Notes under the pieces: generated by a model
What the model was told of the DNA's origin: nothing
Database searches by the model: none
The model's input: only the letters and a program-made list of their open reading frames with translations
NCBI GenBank assembly: GCA_037443205.1
Contig: JBBIOU010000014.1
Coordinates: forward strand, 1 to 64,000
DNA: 64,000 nt
Direction of reading: 5' to 3'
Source: JBBIOU01 sp037443205
GTDB taxonomy: Bacteria > Bacteroidota > Bacteroidia > Flavobacteriales_D > UBA2798
Shown: positions 26,974 through 35,849 of the stretch, piece by piece
How positions within the stretch are numbered: the first letter of the stretch is position 1
Layout of the letters: each line of letters opens with the position of its first letter
Position numbers and translations under genes: made by a program

Positions 26974-28851
26974 ATGAACCTTCAAAATTTAATGGCAATA
27001 TTTGTTTTACTTCCATTTATAACATTTATAATTTCATTATTAATTCCAAGTAAAAACGAAAAAGCACTTTCTCAATTGGCTTTTGCAGGAACAGTTCTAC
27101 AATTTATTTTGCTTATATTTTATACTGCATGGTGGGCTGTAAAAGGATTAAACGAAATAAACATTAAGGAAATAATTTTATACAAAACCGAAAACTATGA
27201 ATTTTTAATAGATTTTTATTTTGATAAAATAACCGCTGTCTATCTTTTTACAGGTGCGTTTATAACATCATTAATCGTAAGATATAGCCGCTATTACATG
27301 CACATGGAAAATGGATATAAGCGATTTTTTAACACTGTTTTATTCTTTTTTGCAGCATACAACCTAACATCACTTGCAGGAAATTTTGAAACTCTTTTCT
27401 TAGGATGGGAAATGCTCGGAATTTCATCATTTCTGCTTATTGCATTTTACAGAGAGCGTTATTTGCCTTCCAGAAATGCCGTTAAAGTTTTTTCAATTTA
27501 CCGTATTGGCGATGTGGGAATTTTACTGGCTATGTGGGCTAGTCATCACTTATGGCATGAGAATATAACTTTTATGAAATTAAACAATGAGCAACTGGTG
27601 CATGAACACTTACTTGGACATAGCACAATTGGTTTATTTATTTCTATTTCAATTTTAATTGCAGCAGCAGCAAAATCTGCACAAATTCCTTTTAGCTCAT
27701 GGTTGCCAAGAGCAATGGAAGGACCAACACCATCAAGTGCAATATTTTATGGTTCGCTATCGGTTCACTTTGGAGTTTTTCTTTTGTTACGTACTGAACA
27801 TTTTTGGGGTGAACAATTATTAGCACGAATCATAATTGGTGCAGTGGGTTTTATAACAGCTCTAATTGCTTATCCCATAGCAAGAGTACAATCAACTATC
27901 AAAACACAAATTGCGTATGCATCTGTTGCTCAAATTGGAATTATGTTTTTAGAGATTGCATTTGGTTTAGAAACACTTGCATTAATTCATTTTATGGGAA
28001 ATGCTTTTTTAAGAACCTACCAGCTTTTAATTTCTCCATCGGTTGTTGCATATCTCATACGCGATATGTTTTATCATTTTAAACCTAAGTCAAATAGTAT
28101 TGAAGATGGATACCCCAAAAAATTACAATATAGTTTATACATATTATCGCTTAAAGAGTTTAATCTGGATTTACTCATCAATAAACTTATTTTTAATCCG
28201 ATTAAAAAAATTGGCAATAAATTAACCTTTATAAACTATCGCAATTCTTTGCTTTTTATTTTACCATTAATAGCGGTTGCTTTGGTTTTAAAGCAAAATG
28301 AAAATAATTTATCTGAAAACATTAAACATACAATTCCATTAATATATTCTTTCATTGGATTTCTCCTCGTTTTAAAATCTTTTGCAGAAAGAAAATATCC
28401 ACGCTTAAGTGTAATGCTTGTTTTAACTAATCATATACTTATGGCAATTGGAATTTCATTTAATGAACATTTTGGATATGAGCACATATTAATTTATCTA
28501 TCAGGAATAATTGCTTCAGCTATTTTGGCAATAATTGTTTTAAACCAACTTAAAAAGAAAGAACCCAATTATTTTGATTTAAGCACCTATTATGGTCATG
28601 TTTACGAATACAAGTTACTTGCATTTTTATTTTTAATTGCTTCATTAGGTCTTATGGGTTTCCCAATTACGCCTTCATTTATTGGCGAAGATTTAATTTT
28701 CAGTCATATCCATGAAAATCAAGTAGTGCTTGCATTTTTCTTTGCTTCATCCTACATCATTTCAGGTATTGCATTAATTCGAGTTTACTCACGCTTATTT
28801 CATGGTAATCATATTAAAAAATATCATTCAACTGCATTAAAATCAGCATAA
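26974..28851 (+). CDS. dabB: DabB, NuoL-like membrane subunit of the DAB carbon transporter
   Basis: This 625-residue polytopic membrane protein of the proton-translocating antiporter family (Proton_antipo_M) resembles NuoL/MrpA. Conserved proton-path features are the Glu of LGWEMLGISSFLLIAF and the Lys of AAAAKSAQIPFSSWLPRAMEGPTPSSA. It follows dabA directly, which separates it from complex I or Mrp, whose other subunits are absent here. By family knowledge it couples ion flow to CO2 hydration by DabA at the inner membrane. It is followed 27 bp later by a SulP transporter. Confidence 0.92.
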   Translation: MNLQNLMAIFVLLPFITFIISLLIPSKNEKALSQLAFAGTVLQFILLIFYTAWWAVKGLNEINIKEIILYKTENYEFLIDFYFDKITAVYLFTGAFITSLIVRYSRYYMHMENGYKRFFNTVLFFFAAYNLTSLAGNFETLFLGWEMLGISSFLLIAFYRERYLPSRNAVKVFSIYRIGDVGILLAMWASHHLWHENITFMKLNNEQLVHEHLLGHSTIGLFISISILIAAAAKSAQIPFSSWLPRAMEGPTPSSAIFYGSLSVHFGVFLLLRTEHFWGEQLLARIIIGAVGFITALIAYPIARVQSTIKTQIAYASVAQIGIMFLEIAFGLETLALIHFMGNAFLRTYQLLISPSVVAYLIRDMFYHFKPKSNSIEDGYPKKLQYSLYILSLKEFNLDLLINKLIFNPIKKIGNKLTFINYRNSLLFILPLIAVALVLKQNENNLSENIKHTIPLIYSFIGFLLVLKSFAERKYPRLSVMLVLTNHILMAIGISFNEHFGYEHILIYLSGIIASAILAIIVLNQLKKKEPNYFDLSTYYGHVYEYKLLAFLFLIASLGLMGFPITPSFIGEDLIFSHIHENQVVLAFFFASSYIISGIALIRVYSRLFHGNHIKKYHSTALKSA

Positions 28852-28878
28852 ATAAATTTAACGTTAATACATCAAATT

Positions 28879-30465
28879 ATGAAATCAAATAATAAACAAA
28901 ACATTGAAACAGGCTTTTCAGCCTTAAAGAAATACTGGAAAAATGATATTTTATCAGGCTTTCTTGTTTTTTTACTTGCTCTACCGTTAAGCTTAGGAAT
29001 TGCAAAAGCCAGTGGATTCCCGGCTGTCATGGGAGTTTTAACTGCAATGATAGGAGGATTGGTAACAGTATTTTTCAAAGTATCAGAACTTAGTATTAAA
29101 GGACCTGCCGCGGGACTTATTACAATTGCCGCAGGTGCTGTAAATGATTTTGGAGGTAATGAACAAGGGTGGAAAATAGCAAGTGCAGTAATAGTTGTTA
29201 TGGCTATTATTCAAATTTTATTTGGATTTCTAAAATTTGGCTCATTAAGCGATTTCTTTCCACACGCTGCGGTACATGGTATGCTTGCTGCAATTGGACT
29301 TATAATTATTGCTAAACAAATTCCGGTATTATTAGGCGATGATCCTACATTATACAAAGGCAAAGGTCCAATAGAACTTTATATGGATATACCCAAATTT
29401 ATTTTAAATGCACATCGGCACATTGCAGCTATTGGCATTATTGGCTTAATCATCATGTTTGGATTGCCATTACTAAAAATAAATATATTTAAAAAAATTC
29501 CTACCCCAATGATAGTTTTAGTGGTAGCAGTTCCAATGACGATATTCTGGCGTTTTAATCAAACAGAGCCATCGTATGCACTGGTATCAATTGGCGATTT
29601 TTGGGGAAGCTTAAATTTTAATGCAGATTTTTCTGCTTTAAGCACATTTACATTCTGGAAATATGTAGTAATGTTTTTATTTGTAAGTACATTAGAATCC
29701 TTACTTACCGTAAAAGCAGTTGATAATTTAGATCCTTATAAAAGACAATCGAATTACAATGGCGACTTAATTGGTCAAGGGGCCGGAAATTTAATAGCTG
29801 GGATATTCGGTGGTTTACCAATGATTTCTGAAGTTGTAAGAAGCTCTTCTAATGTTGGATTTGGAGCTATAAGCAAATGGTCGAACTTCTTTCACGGGTT
29901 ATTTCTTTTACTTGCCATGATTTTTTTAATTCCTTTTATAGAATTAATCCCAAATTCTGCCTTAGCAGCTATGCTCATTTATGCTGGATATAGATTAGCC
30001 GCCCCAAAAGAATTTATACATACATATCATGTAGGAAAAGAACAATTGGTAATATTTCTAACAACTATTTTAATAACACTTTTAGAAGATTTATTACTTG
30101 GTATATTGGCAGGAATAATCGTTAAAATTTTATTTCACCTGTATAATGGAGCAACTATTAAAAATCTTTTTAAAGGACATTATAATTTAGAAAGTAATGG
30201 ACACCTTACTAAAATAAACTTTGATGGTGTTGCTGTATTTTCAAATATAATAGCATATAAAAAGCTTTTATCTGTAATTCCTGAAAACAATAAAATTGTT
30301 TTGAATTTTGAAAAAGTAAAACTTGTTGATCATTCATTTATGAATTTTATTCATCAATATGAATATGAAATGAAAAATAAAAACAGAGAGGTAAGTATAA
30401 TTGGATTTGAAAATCATAAGCCATTATCCAATCATCATTTGGCCACAAGAATTCTTAAAAAATAA
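28879..30465 (+). CDS. SulP-family anion transporter with short STAS domain (likely bicarbonate)
   Basis: The protein has 528 residues. It carries the SLC26/SulP core: DILSGFLVFLLALPLSLGIAKASG, the GPAAGLITIAAGAV motif, FPHAAVHGMLAAIGL and GLPMISEVVRSSSNVGFGA. A C-terminal STAS-like tail (about 435-528; LNFEKVKLVDHSFMNFIHQYE) follows. SulP proteins move sulfate, bicarbonate or other anions, often with sodium. Placement right after dabAB argues for bicarbonate transport in the same carbon-supply operon, which is inference. The coding strand is AT-rich like dabAB. Confidence 0.9.
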   Translation: MKSNNKQNIETGFSALKKYWKNDILSGFLVFLLALPLSLGIAKASGFPAVMGVLTAMIGGLVTVFFKVSELSIKGPAAGLITIAAGAVNDFGGNEQGWKIASAVIVVMAIIQILFGFLKFGSLSDFFPHAAVHGMLAAIGLIIIAKQIPVLLGDDPTLYKGKGPIELYMDIPKFILNAHRHIAAIGIIGLIIMFGLPLLKINIFKKIPTPMIVLVVAVPMTIFWRFNQTEPSYALVSIGDFWGSLNFNADFSALSTFTFWKYVVMFLFVSTLESLLTVKAVDNLDPYKRQSNYNGDLIGQGAGNLIAGIFGGLPMISEVVRSSSNVGFGAISKWSNFFHGLFLLLAMIFLIPFIELIPNSALAAMLIYAGYRLAAPKEFIHTYHVGKEQLVIFLTTILITLLEDLLLGILAGIIVKILFHLYNGATIKNLFKGHYNLESNGHLTKINFDGVAVFSNIIAYKKLLSVIPENNKIVLNFEKVKLVDHSFMNFIHQYEYEMKNKNREVSIIGFENHKPLSNHHLATRILKK

Positions 30466-30469
30466 TCTA

Positions 30470-31240
30470 ATGAAATATAGTATTACTTACCTTATACGTT
30501 TTATTTGCTTGTGGTGTATTAATATGCCCTTAGCTGCACAAAACAGAATTCAAAATGTTAATAACAACGGATGGTACATGTATTTTGGGAATCATCGTTT
30601 AAGTAATAAATGGAGCTTACATACCGAATACCAGTGGCGTAGAAACGAATGGATACTAAACTGGCAACAATCACTTGCACGTATTGGTATTGATTATAGG
30701 ATAAATGATCAGGCAATTATTACCTTAGGCTATGGAAATATTATTACCTATCCTTATGGCGAACAACCTGTTCTAACAACATTTAATGAGCATCGTATTT
30801 GGCAAACTTTAGTTTTAACAAATAAAAATGGACGATTTAATTTCTCGCATCGCTACAGGCTTGAACAACGCTTTTCAGATAAATACAAAACAGATGCAAA
30901 TGGAAGCATTGAATTTGACAAAAAAATTTACACCAATCGAATAAGATATTTGTTTTCAGTTGCTATGCCTATAAACAAAAAAACTATTGAGAAAGATGCT
31001 ATTTTTGTGCGATTTTATGAAGAAGCATTTGTGTCATTCGGAAAAAATGTTGGTAAAAATATTTTCGATCAAAACCGTCTGTATCTTGCAATAGGTTATC
31101 AACTATTACCTTCAACAAATATTCAGTTAGGCTATTTAAATCATCTTGTTTTTAAAAGCGATGGCATTAAATACGAAAACAATCATACACTTCAAGTATC
31201 GCTCACTCATAATTTTGATTTCAGAAAAAAAGAGTCATGA
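30470..31240 (+). CDS. DUF2490 outer-membrane beta-barrel-like protein
   Basis: The start is the ATG at 30470, 4 bp after the SulP stop; an upstream in-frame ATG lies inside the SulP gene and would put non-signal residues first. The protein has 256 residues with a signal peptide ending MPLAAQ. About ten amphipathic strands follow (WSLHTEYQWRRNEW, FSHRYRLEQRFS, RIRYLFSVAMP, LYLAIGYQL), ending in a Phe-rich strand (HNFDFRKKES). This matches DUF2490. The function is unknown. Its place in the dab operon raises the possibility of a porin-like role in anion entry, which is inference. Confidence 0.75.
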   Translation: MKYSITYLIRFICLWCINMPLAAQNRIQNVNNNGWYMYFGNHRLSNKWSLHTEYQWRRNEWILNWQQSLARIGIDYRINDQAIITLGYGNIITYPYGEQPVLTTFNEHRIWQTLVLTNKNGRFNFSHRYRLEQRFSDKYKTDANGSIEFDKKIYTNRIRYLFSVAMPINKKTIEKDAIFVRFYEEAFVSFGKNVGKNIFDQNRLYLAIGYQLLPSTNIQLGYLNHLVFKSDGIKYENNHTLQVSLTHNFDFRKKES

Positions 31241-31449
31241 TTATTTTTGTTGAAGCAAAACCTAAAGCAAAAAAAAATCAATTAGAAGTATTATCTAATA
31301 ATACATTAAAAATTCGTGTTAACGCTCCTCCTATTGATGGCAAAGCAAATAAAGCTATAATAGAATATCTTTCAGAAATATTTGAAATTCCTAAATCGAA
31401 TATTTTACTACTTAAAGGAGAAACAAGCAAATACAAGCGTTATGTGTAA
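31237..31449 (+). CDS. DUF167 (YggU-like) protein, slightly truncated
   Basis: The protein has 70 residues. It has the family core VEAKPKAKKNQLE, LKIRVNAPPIDGKANKAIIEYLSEIF, and LLLKGETSKYKRYV. The start overlaps the DUF2490 stop by 4 bases (ATGA). DUF167 proteins normally run some 5-15 residues past the GxTSxxKxxxI strand. Here translation stops in that strand, exactly where an IS-like remnant begins, so the C-terminus may have been clipped by an insertion. The family's function is not established. It is cytosolic. Confidence 0.8.
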   Translation: MIIFVEAKPKAKKNQLEVLSNNTLKIRVNAPPIDGKANKAIIEYLSEIFEIPKSNILLLKGETSKYKRYV

Positions 31450-31620
31450 GCTTCCCCAAAAATAGTACTGTTTAAAAGTAGAAAAAAGAATAACTTTAAA
31501 CTGTAAAAACATATGAAAAAGAGCAAATTTATACTCTAATAAATTACCCGCATACTTAGGGGTTTGTTCAGAGCAAAAAAGCAGATAAAAGCCTCCTCAT
31601 TCTACGATTTTTAAGAATTT
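31450..31620 (+). mobile_element. Remnant of an IS3-type element (left end and start of orfA)
   Basis: No intact gene is present. From the ATG at 31513 the reading begins MKKSKF, then two stops, then ITRILR. A neighbouring frame continues KKAD, and FYD appears further on. This order (MKKSKF, EITRIL, KKAD, FYxW) is that of an IS3-family OrfA helix-turn-helix protein. The preceding CTTCCCCAAAAATAGTAC looks like an element end. Recognition is from memory of the pattern and is moderate. Confidence 0.45.
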
Positions 31621-31653
31621 ATTACGCTAAATTTGTTATTTCATCATATAACC

Positions 31654-31682
31654 GGCCTATTTTCACTCCATGAAAATAGGCC
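31654..31682 (-). terminator. Terminator of sucAB, possibly bidirectional
   Basis: GGCCTATTTTCA (31654-31665) and TGAAAATAGGCC (31671-31682) are perfect 12-bp arms around a 5-base loop. It lies 34 bp past the sucB stop codon. A second weaker pairing (AACCCCA/TGGGGTT) lies between 31686 and 31713. Confidence 0.65.
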
Positions 31683-31715
31683 TTGAACCCCAAAAAATCA
31701 TTTGGCTTTATGGGG

Positions 31716-32963
31716 TTATAAGCCCAACACTACTTCCTGAGGGTCTTTGCCATTAAAGAGCATCTTAGCAGGATTTTCAATCATTTCTTTAACTTTCACC
31801 AAAAAGCTTACACTTTCTTTGCCATCAATAATACGATGATCGTAAGATAAGGCAACATACATAACCGGACGTATTTCTACTTTACCTTCTACAGCCACAG
31901 GGCGCTCTACTATATTGTGCATACCTAAAATTGCGCTTTGAGGAGGATTAATAATAGGTGTAGAAAGCATCGAACCAAATACCCCACCATTAGTTATGGT
32001 AAATGTTCCTCCGGTCATTTCATCTATGGTAATTTTTCCATCGCGCGCTTTGATGGCAAGCTCTTTAATTTTGTGTTCAATATCTGCCAGGCTCATGGTT
32101 TCGGCATTTCGCAATACAGGTACCATTAAACCTTTAGGTGTACTCACGGCAATTCCTACATCACAAAAATTATTAAACACCATTTCATCGCCATCTATAT
32201 ATGCATTTACTGCCGGATAATGCTGCAGGGCTATGGTACAGGCCTTGGTAAAAAACGACATAAAGCCCAGTCCGATGCCAAATTTTTCCTGAAATTTATC
32301 TTTGTATTTTTTACGTAAATCCATCACCGGTTTCATATCCACTTCGTTAAAAGTGGTTAGCATGGCTGTTTCGTTTTTAACGCTTACTAATCGCTCGGCA
32401 ATTTTTTTACGCAGTGTGGTCATTTTTTTACGTTCCTGTTCACGCGTTCCTCCAAAAACAGGTTCATTGTAGGTAAATCCTGTTGCAAGTGCTTTTTGTA
32501 CATCCGTTTTGGTAATGCGTCCGTCTTTTCCGGTGCCGGTAATTTGAACTGAAGAAATACCTTTTTCATCCATCAATTTTTTTGCTGATGGCGATGGATG
32601 GCCTGATGCGTATGATTTTTCTTCTTTGGCAGGTAAAGGATTGGGAATCGGTTCTGATTTTTTTTCTTCCTGTTTAACTTCCTGTTTTTTAGGTGTATCA
32701 GTTTTAGCTTTTGCTTCGCCTTTAACGCTGGTATCAACCGAACACACCACTTGGCCTACTTTTACCGTATCGCCTTCTTGAGCCAATATCTTCAGTGCTC
32801 CTGATTCTTCTGCATTAATAGTGAGTGTAGCTTTGTCAGAATCTATTTCGCATAATTCATCGTCTTTTTCTACATATTCTCCGTCACTTTTTATCCATCG
32901 TGCTATAACAACTTCGGTTATTGATTCTCCGGGACTAGGAACTTTGTGTTCTATGATTGCCAT
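31716..32963 (-). CDS. sucB: Dihydrolipoamide succinyltransferase, E2 of 2-oxoglutarate dehydrogenase
   Basis: The protein has 415 residues. Domains in order are one lipoyl domain (1-75; lipoylated Lys in EIDSDKATLTI), a Pro/Lys/Glu linker, a peripheral subunit-binding domain (about 120-160; HPSPSAKKLMDEKG), and the catalytic acyltransferase core. The core ends with the active-site SYDHRIIDGKESVSFL. It transfers the succinyl group to CoA in the TCA cycle. It lies 18 bp after sucA on the same strand and ends before a strong hairpin. Confidence 0.96.
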   Translation of the reverse strand: MAIIEHKVPSPGESITEVVIARWIKSDGEYVEKDDELCEIDSDKATLTINAEESGALKILAQEGDTVKVGQVVCSVDTSVKGEAKAKTDTPKKQEVKQEEKKSEPIPNPLPAKEEKSYASGHPSPSAKKLMDEKGISSVQITGTGKDGRITKTDVQKALATGFTYNEPVFGGTREQERKKMTTLRKKIAERLVSVKNETAMLTTFNEVDMKPVMDLRKKYKDKFQEKFGIGLGFMSFFTKACTIALQHYPAVNAYIDGDEMVFNNFCDVGIAVSTPKGLMVPVLRNAETMSLADIEHKIKELAIKARDGKITIDEMTGGTFTITNGGVFGSMLSTPIINPPQSAILGMHNIVERPVAVEGKVEIRPVMYVALSYDHRIIDGKESVSFLVKVKEMIENPAKMLFNGKDPQEVVLGL

Positions 32964-32981
32964 TATAATTAAATTTTAAAT

Positions 32982-35741
32982 TTAAACCTTTTGTTTTTTA
33001 TTCAGTTTTTTCTGTACTTCTTCAAATGATTCTATGTCTCCAAATACGGCACGCAGGATTGCTTCCGACTGTTCGTGATGTATTTTGGCATATCCGGTTG
33101 CGGGGCTTGCTGCTTCTTTGCGTCCGATGTATTGCAAAGGCAAATGCCTTAATGTTTTCATGATAAATGTCCACGCGCCCATATTTTCGGGTTCTTCTTG
33201 TACCCAGTAGTAGTTATGTGCATTTTTGTACTTAGCTAAAATTGCCTCAAGTTGCTTATGCGGAAAAGGGTATAGTTGTTCTAAACGAATAAAAGCACTG
33301 TCGGTATTTTGCAATTGCTCTCTTCGTTCTATTAACTCGTAATAAATTTTACCGGTACATAAAAATACACGTTTAACTTTTTCGGGTTTTATATGGTTAT
33401 CATCAAATATTTCCTGAAACTGCCCTTCGGTAAATTCTTTTAAGGTAGAGACGCATGTAGGGTAACGCAGCAGTTTTTTGGGTGTAAAACATATCAAAGG
33501 TTTTCTGAAATCTCGTTTTAATTGCCTGCGCAAGGCGTGAAACTGATTTGCGGGTGTTGTTGCATTAATTATTTGCATATTGTTTTCTGCACACATCTGC
33601 AACCATCTTTCCACTCTTGCGCTTGAATGTTCGGGGCCTTGTCCTTCGTAGCCATGTGGTAATAATACAACCAACCCGTTCATTCTTCTCCATTTATATT
33701 CTGCCGATGAGATGTATTGGTCAACTACAATCTGAGCCCCATTAAAAAAATCGCCAAACTGTGCTTCCCAAATAGTAAGTGCTGATGGGGCAGCCATGGC
33801 GTAGCCATATTCAAATCCTAACACTGCATATTCTGACAGGTGCGAATTAAATATTTTGAGTTCACCTTTAGCGCCAAAATTATTTAGTGGTGTATATTCT
33901 TCTTCCGAGTCTTCAATTTTAACTACGGCATGTCGGTGCGAGAATGTTCCGCGCTCTACATCCTGGCCGCTAAAGCGCACATGATGGCCTTCGTTCATAA
34001 GTGTTGCATATGCCATCAATTCTCCCATCGCCCAATCATATTTATCTTCTTTAATCATGTTTTTTCTATCTTCAAATAATTTTTTTGTTTTATTAAAGAA
34101 GTTTTTATCCTCCGGTAAGGTTGAAATTTTTTCTGCAATATTTAAAAAAGTTTTTTTATCAACTGCCGTATTTACAGGTCTAAAAATATCTTCGTCTGTA
34201 GCTCTTTTAAGGCCTTTCCAGTTTCCTTCCAAAAAGGATGTAATTTTAGCCTTTTCGGTTTGTCGGGCTTCATTGAGCATTGATTCCAAGAGTTCCTTGA
34301 AATCTTTTTCCATTTTCTTGGCTTCTTCGGCAGTGATGCTTCCTTGCTCAACCAGTTTTTTTACATATAACTCGCGTGCGTTTGGATGTTTTTGGATAGC
34401 TTTATATAAAATAGGTTGAGTAAAACGTGGCTCATCTCCTTCGTTATGGCCGTATTTTCTGTAGCCTAAAATATCAATAAACACATCGCGATGAAATTTC
34501 TGTCTGAATTCCATAGCCAGTTGCGATACAAAGGCCACAGCTTCTACATCATCGCCATTCACATGAAATACGGGGCTTAAAGTTACTTTAGCTACATCCG
34601 TACAATAGGTGCTTGAACGCGCATCGGTATAGTTGGTAGTAAAACCCACCTGATTATTTACCACAAAATGTATGGTTCCACCTGTTTTGTAAGCATCTAA
34701 CAGCGACATTTGTATTACTTCGTAAACTATTCCTTGCCCGGCAATGGCTGCATCGCCATGAATTAAGATGGGGCAGGCTTTGCTTAAGTCCGACTGATGT
34801 TGATTATCTATTTTGGCACGTGTAATTCCTTCCACGATGGCATCTACGGTTTCCAAATGCGAAGGATTGGGGGTTAGGCTGATGTGTACTTTATTTCCCT
34901 TGTTTGAAAGTTGATCGCTGGAGTAGCCTAAATGATATTTTACGTCTCCGTCAAACAGCGAATCTTCGGTGGTTCTGCCTTCAAACTCAGTAAAAATATC
35001 TTTGTATGTTTTATTTAAAATATTAGCCAACACATTTAATCTTCCGCGGTGAGCCATACCAATTACATAATCTTGTATCCCTAGGTCAGATCCTTTTTCG
35101 ATGGCGGCATCTAATGCCGGAATAAGCGATTCTCCTCCTTCTAATGAAAAACGTTTTTGACCAACAAATTTAGTGGCTAAAAAATTCTCGAAAACTACTG
35201 CCTGATTTAATTTGTTAAGGATAACTTTTTTTTCGGATATGCTGTATTGGGGAGTGTTTTTGGTGCTCTCCATTTTGTTGCGCAGCCATTCAACTATTTC
35301 GGGGTTACGTATGTATAAATATTCTACTCCGATAGACCCGCAATAGGTTTGTTCTAAATGTGCCACAATATCTTTGAGTTTGGCCGGTCCAATACCTATC
35401 TGCATACCGGCCTGAAAAACGGTTTCCATATCGGCTTGCGATAGTCCAAAATTTTCAATGGCTAAATTGGGTGTATAGGTTCTGCGTGCGCGTACAGGAT
35501 TGGTTTTGGTAAATAAATGTCCGCGTTGCCGATAGCCATGAATTAAAGAAATTACTTTAAATTCTTTTTGCAGGTTTTCAGGTATTGCTCCATCGGCACT
35601 GTAGTCTGCCTTGGCAAATTCAAAGCCTTCAAAAAAACGCGCCCATCCGGCATCCAGAGATGAAGGATTTTGTTTGTATTGATGATACATCCCTTCTATT
35701 ACTTCGGGATGCGCGTTGCTCAGGTAAGAATAATTATCCAT
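32982..35741 (-). CDS. sucA: 2-oxoglutarate dehydrogenase E1 component
   Basis: The protein has 919 residues, the usual length for this thiamine-diphosphate enzyme, which decarboxylates 2-oxoglutarate. Visible regions are the N-terminal E2-binding segment (YSYLSNAHPEVIEGMYHQYK), IGMAHRGRLNVLANIL, ILIHGDAAIAGQGIVYEV (ThDP/Mg site), FVVNNQVGFTT, YRKYGHNEGDEPRFTQP, SGQDVERGTFSHRHAV, and the C-terminal WVQEEPENMGAWTF. It has its own good promoter. The E3 subunit is not in the window. Confidence 0.97.
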   Translation of the reverse strand: MDNYSYLSNAHPEVIEGMYHQYKQNPSSLDAGWARFFEGFEFAKADYSADGAIPENLQKEFKVISLIHGYRQRGHLFTKTNPVRARRTYTPNLAIENFGLSQADMETVFQAGMQIGIGPAKLKDIVAHLEQTYCGSIGVEYLYIRNPEIVEWLRNKMESTKNTPQYSISEKKVILNKLNQAVVFENFLATKFVGQKRFSLEGGESLIPALDAAIEKGSDLGIQDYVIGMAHRGRLNVLANILNKTYKDIFTEFEGRTTEDSLFDGDVKYHLGYSSDQLSNKGNKVHISLTPNPSHLETVDAIVEGITRAKIDNQHQSDLSKACPILIHGDAAIAGQGIVYEVIQMSLLDAYKTGGTIHFVVNNQVGFTTNYTDARSSTYCTDVAKVTLSPVFHVNGDDVEAVAFVSQLAMEFRQKFHRDVFIDILGYRKYGHNEGDEPRFTQPILYKAIQKHPNARELYVKKLVEQGSITAEEAKKMEKDFKELLESMLNEARQTEKAKITSFLEGNWKGLKRATDEDIFRPVNTAVDKKTFLNIAEKISTLPEDKNFFNKTKKLFEDRKNMIKEDKYDWAMGELMAYATLMNEGHHVRFSGQDVERGTFSHRHAVVKIEDSEEEYTPLNNFGAKGELKIFNSHLSEYAVLGFEYGYAMAAPSALTIWEAQFGDFFNGAQIVVDQYISSAEYKWRRMNGLVVLLPHGYEGQGPEHSSARVERWLQMCAENNMQIINATTPANQFHALRRQLKRDFRKPLICFTPKKLLRYPTCVSTLKEFTEGQFQEIFDDNHIKPEKVKRVFLCTGKIYYELIERREQLQNTDSAFIRLEQLYPFPHKQLEAILAKYKNAHNYYWVQEEPENMGAWTFIMKTLRHLPLQYIGRKEAASPATGYAKIHHEQSEAILRAVFGDIESFEEVQKKLNKKQKV

Positions 35742-35763
35742 GGTTTTGTTTTATAAAACATAG

Positions 35764-35792
35764 CAAAGTTATGTTTTTTTAAAGAATACAAA
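35764..35792 (-). promoter_or_regulatory. Promoter of sucAB
   Basis: On the minus strand: TTTG (35789-35792), 17 bases, TAACTTTG (35764-35771), then 22 bp to the ATG. This is an excellent match to the Bacteroidota consensus. Confidence 0.65.
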
Positions 35793-35849
35793 ATAGCTGA
35801 TTATTAATTAATAGCAAAATATGCATGGGCTTTGCAGCCTTTGTTGAAA

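Noticed and set aside
30401..30469. Longer start for the DUF2490 protein
   Set aside because: It lies in the SulP coding end and would place polar residues ahead of a clear signal peptide.
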